From CAKOSP01 sp964549115 (lineage in GTDB: Bacteria > Bacillota_I > Bacilli_A > RF39 > UBA660), in NCBI GenBank assembly GCA_964549115.1, contig CAZJTX010000003.1:1-54769 (forward strand): a stretch of 54,769 nucleotides of DNA, written 5' to 3'. Both the position numbers and the translations under genes were made by a program. Positions 51,341 through 54,769 of the stretch are shown here, piece after piece. How positions within the stretch are numbered: the first letter of the stretch is position 1; each line of letters opens with the position of its first letter. Below the pieces are notes generated by a model that saw only the letters and a program-made list of their open reading frames with translations, was not told where the DNA came from and ran no database searches.

Positions 51341-51786
51341 TACAACACCGAAGATGTTATATCTTCATATTTCTTTCCATGTGGTTTAAATATCAAAGCC
51401 CTTCTATTTTCTCCAACGAATCTAAAATGAATATCTAATCTTTCTTCTGGTAAATCATCTGAAATAATATCAGCCCACTCAATAATAGTTACTCCGCCTT
51501 TATTAAAGTAATCTTTTATACCAATATCATCTTTTGTTAGTCTATATACATCCATATGATATAACGACATCTCACCTTCATGGTATTCTTTTATAAGAGT
51601 AAAAGTAGGACTAGTTATAGGTTCTTTTATACCTAATGCATCTGCAAATCCTTTTACAAACACAGTTTTACCACTACCTAATTCTCCATATAAACAAATA
51701 ACCATGTTTGGAAATTTTTCGCTCTCAATATTTTCGGCGATCATTAACGTATCGTTTTCGTTTTTAGATAAATATTTGAAATCCAT
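51340..51786 (-). CDS. tsaE: TsaE, t6A biosynthesis ATPase
   Basis: TsaE is the small P-loop ATPase that activates the TsaBD complex. Walker A is GELGSGKT in the LYGELGSGKTVFVKGFA segment, followed by ITSPTFTLIKEY (the family's SPTF motif), YHMDVYRL, and IIEWAD. The 148 residues are normal. AGGTGG precedes the ATG. It is first in the operon with tsaB, rimI and tsaD. Confidence 0.95.
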   Translation of the reverse strand: MDFKYLSKNENDTLMIAENIESEKFPNMVICLYGELGSGKTVFVKGFADALGIKEPITSPTFTLIKEYHEGEMSLYHMDVYRLTKDDIGIKDYFNKGGVTIIEWADIISDDLPEERLDIHFRFVGENRRALIFKPHGKKYEDITSSVL

Positions 51787-51831
51787 TTTACCACCTATAA
51801 TTATTATATAAGAAATAAAATAAAAGTAAAC

Positions 51832-53286
51832 TTAAAAGACTTCTTCTGTGTAAAATTCATCTTGAGAAGTTATGTTTACATTAAGAGATTTTAAAGTTCT
51901 TAAATCATCATTAGGTACAATAAAAGTAGCATGCACATCGCATCCTTCTAATTTAGATAAGTACGAAAGGGCCTTTTCTATACTAGGGTTAGTAGCAGAA
52001 CATATACTAAGAGCTATTAATACTTCTTGAAGTGATAATTCTTTTTTGTCTTTTCTTAAAGCTAATATTGGTTCTAATACAACTGGTGATAAAAGATCTA
52101 TATCATCAGGTATTTTAGCCAAAGTTTTAATTGTATTTAAAATTAAACTACTAGCAGGAGATAAAAGATCAGTTTTACGACCAGTAATTACTCTTCTTCG
52201 TCCAACTTTTATTGCCATAGCATGAGAATTTGTTTCTTTTGATTTTTCAACTGCAGGTCCAACAACATTTAAATAAGTTTCATCTATTTCTAACTCATTC
52301 ATTAACAACTTTACTTTTTTAGAGTAATCTTCTAATGAAATACCTGCCTTAAAGTCACTTTTTTCTTTAAAATATCTTCTAACTATTTCTGTTTTAGAAG
52401 CTATTTCCACTTTTTCCATATCGTTAATACATTTAGATATTAAATTTACTCCCATATCAGTTGGGGACATATAAATATCTTTATTAGTAATTTTATGTAA
52501 AATAGCTTTTAAAATAGGAAAAGTCTTTATGTCTCTATTATAGTTTACAGCGGTTTTCTTGTACGTTTCTAAATGGTATGGGTCAATCAGTATGACATCC
52601 TCCAAATTCACCGTAGAGGCCTCATAAGCAAGGTTTATAGGGTGTCTAAGAGAGAAGTCCCATATAGGAAACGTTTCAAACTTAGCATAATTAGCTTTTA
52701 TGCCTCTTTTATACTCATGATAAAGTTGACTTAGGCACGTTGCTAGTTTACCACTACTAGGTCCAGGAGCGTTAACCAAGATAAATTTCTTCGTTGTTTC
52801 AATATATGGATTAGCCCCATATCCTTCGTCGGAAACGATTGTTTCTATGTCGTCCGGATACCCTTTTGTAAAGGTATGTATATAAGTTTTTATATTATGT
52901 TTCTCTAATCTCTTTTGAAATTTTAAAACACTTTCTTCGCCTTCATACAAAGTTATAACTACTGAATTAACAGTAAAGCCCATTTTACGGGCATTATTAA
53001 TCAAATTCAATAACTCAGTGTCATAAGTAATTTGATAGTCTGATCTATATCTCTTTTTTTCTATATCGTCCGCTCTAATACAAAATATTATTTCCAAATC
53101 GTCTTTTAATTTTTTTAACATTTGGATTTTAGAATCAGGTTTAAAACCAGGTAGAACCCTGGATGCATGAGAATCATCAAACAACTTGCCACCTATTTCA
53201 ATATAAAGTTTAGAAAAAGAACCTAATCTCTTCTTTATAGCTTCACTTTGAATTTTTACATATTTTCTATTATCGAACGCTTTTAT
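51832..53286 (-). CDS. DUF1846-family protein, apparent AUA start
   Basis: DUF1846 proteins are conserved, about 490-505 residues, with unresolved function. The match is clear: GGKLFDDSHASRVLPGFKPDSKI, VNAPGPSSGKLATCLSQLYHE, then SPTDMGVN and a long C-terminal helical part. The nearest standard start is TTG 53184, but that falls inside the conserved core, giving 450 residues. The frame stays open upstream, and IKAFDNRKYVKIQSEAI aligns with the expected start (M-K-x-FDN) of the family. The initiator is then ATA 53286 (or ATT 53295), with AGGAT 8 nt before ATA. No ATG/GTG/TTG lies between the upstream TAA and 53184. The gene is just downstream of the rRNA genes. Confidence 0.85.
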   Translation of the reverse strand: MKAFDNRKYVKIQSEAIKKRLGSFSKLYIEIGGKLFDDSHASRVLPGFKPDSKIQMLKKLKDDLEIIFCIRADDIEKKRYRSDYQITYDTELLNLINNARKMGFTVNSVVITLYEGEESVLKFQKRLEKHNIKTYIHTFTKGYPDDIETIVSDEGYGANPYIETTKKFILVNAPGPSSGKLATCLSQLYHEYKRGIKANYAKFETFPIWDFSLRHPINLAYEASTVNLEDVILIDPYHLETYKKTAVNYNRDIKTFPILKAILHKITNKDIYMSPTDMGVNLISKCINDMEKVEIASKTEIVRRYFKEKSDFKAGISLEDYSKKVKLLMNELEIDETYLNVVGPAVEKSKETNSHAMAIKVGRRRVITGRKTDLLSPASSLILNTIKTLAKIPDDIDLLSPVVLEPILALRKDKKELSLQEVLIALSICSATNPSIEKALSYLSKLEGCDVHATFIVPNDDLRTLKSLNVNITSQDEFYTEEVF

Positions 53287-53356
53287 ATTATCAATCCTAT
53301 CCGATTATAATAATAACAAATATAAATCAATAAAGAAAGTATTATTGCAATAAAAA

Positions 53357-53464
53357 AATTGGCAATTACCTATTTTCACGATTAAGCTATCGTCGGCGTT
53401 TTAGGGCTTAACTTCTCTGTTCGGGATGGATAGAGGTGTATCTCCTAAGCAATAATCACCAATT
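53357..53464 (-). rRNA. rrf: 5S rRNA
   Basis: The minus strand carries TTGGTG, a CACACCT-type segment (ACACCTCTATCCATCCCGAA), CAGAAGTTAAGC and GCCGA in the usual order. The terminal stem pairs TTGGTGATT with AATTGCCAA. About 105 nt, ends are approximate. It lies about 70 nt after the 23S gene. A T-run follows at 53352-53358. Confidence 0.95.
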
Positions 53465-53532
53465 TAATTAATTTATTTTATTTTGTTCTTTAAAAACCGA
53501 TAATGTAAATTACTCATAATTAAAAATTAAGT

Positions 53533-54769
<1,237 letters not shown>

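Noticed and set aside
51832..53184. DUF1846 gene starting at TTG 53184
   Set aside because: This start lies within the conserved GGKLFDD motif and would remove a conserved N-terminus encoded in frame upstream.

Overview
The window looks like part of a metagenome-assembled chromosome of a low-GC, monoderm, Bacilli-like bacterium. It uses the standard genetic code: UGA is a stop and UGG is Trp. AGGAGG/GGTGAT ribosome sites are plentiful. A T-box sits before pheST, LemA is paired with a DUF2207 protein, and tmRNA, an Lgt lipoprotein enzyme and a SipW-type signal peptidase are present. An uncultured gut lineage near the Mycoplasmatota/RF39-type Bacilli is my best guess; this is inference, not a measured placement. 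Two runs of exactly 100 N (33765-33864 and 50488-50587) are scaffold gaps, and each hides the ends of two genes.

Nearly all genes lie on the minus strand, so transcription runs from high to low coordinates. Positions 54769-53357 hold the 3' part of a 23S rRNA gene and a 5S gene. They are followed by a DUF1846 gene whose conserved N-terminus apparently begins at AUA, and then by the t6A operon tsaE-tsaB-rimI-tsaD. Next come tmRNA (49417-49068), three envelope or unknown genes, tRNA-Cys, lemA with a DUF2207 gene, a Ser/His signal peptidase, a coiled-coil protein, rubrerythrin, a T-box with pheS-pheT, a TetR regulator and a secreted membrane-anchored thioredoxin-fold protein.

The centre (34293-9497) is the notable part: two envelope machines side by side. 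The first is a T4SS-like operon with a two-helix VirB2-like subunit, a VirB6/TrbL-like protein, a PrgI-like protein, VirB4 in two in-frame pieces, an M23 peptidase, a possible VirB8-like protein and VirD4. Three small genes follow that seem to share a helical motif. No relaxase, integrase or att site is visible. The second is a Tad-type pilus operon: a type I membrane protein, a 1112-residue cysteine-rich secreted protein, CpaB, TadA, TadB, TadC, two six-cysteine pilin-like proteins, three minor-pilin-like proteins and a TadZ-like protein with a broken P-loop. It ends with a second VirB2-like protein that is clearly a paralog of the T4SS one. A CPBP protease and a metallophosphoesterase-like protein with altered metal ligands lie between the two operons on the plus strand.

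The low-coordinate end (8642-1) is mostly housekeeping: a plus-strand anchored surface protein, then uvrA, then the operon lgt-trxB-cysS-Zn-protease-ndk, and the start of uvrB. My reading is that the centre encodes a linked Tad/T4SS surface apparatus resident in the core chromosome, with disulfide-rich extracellular parts. The cargo (DNA, protein or adhesion only) cannot be decided from this sequence.
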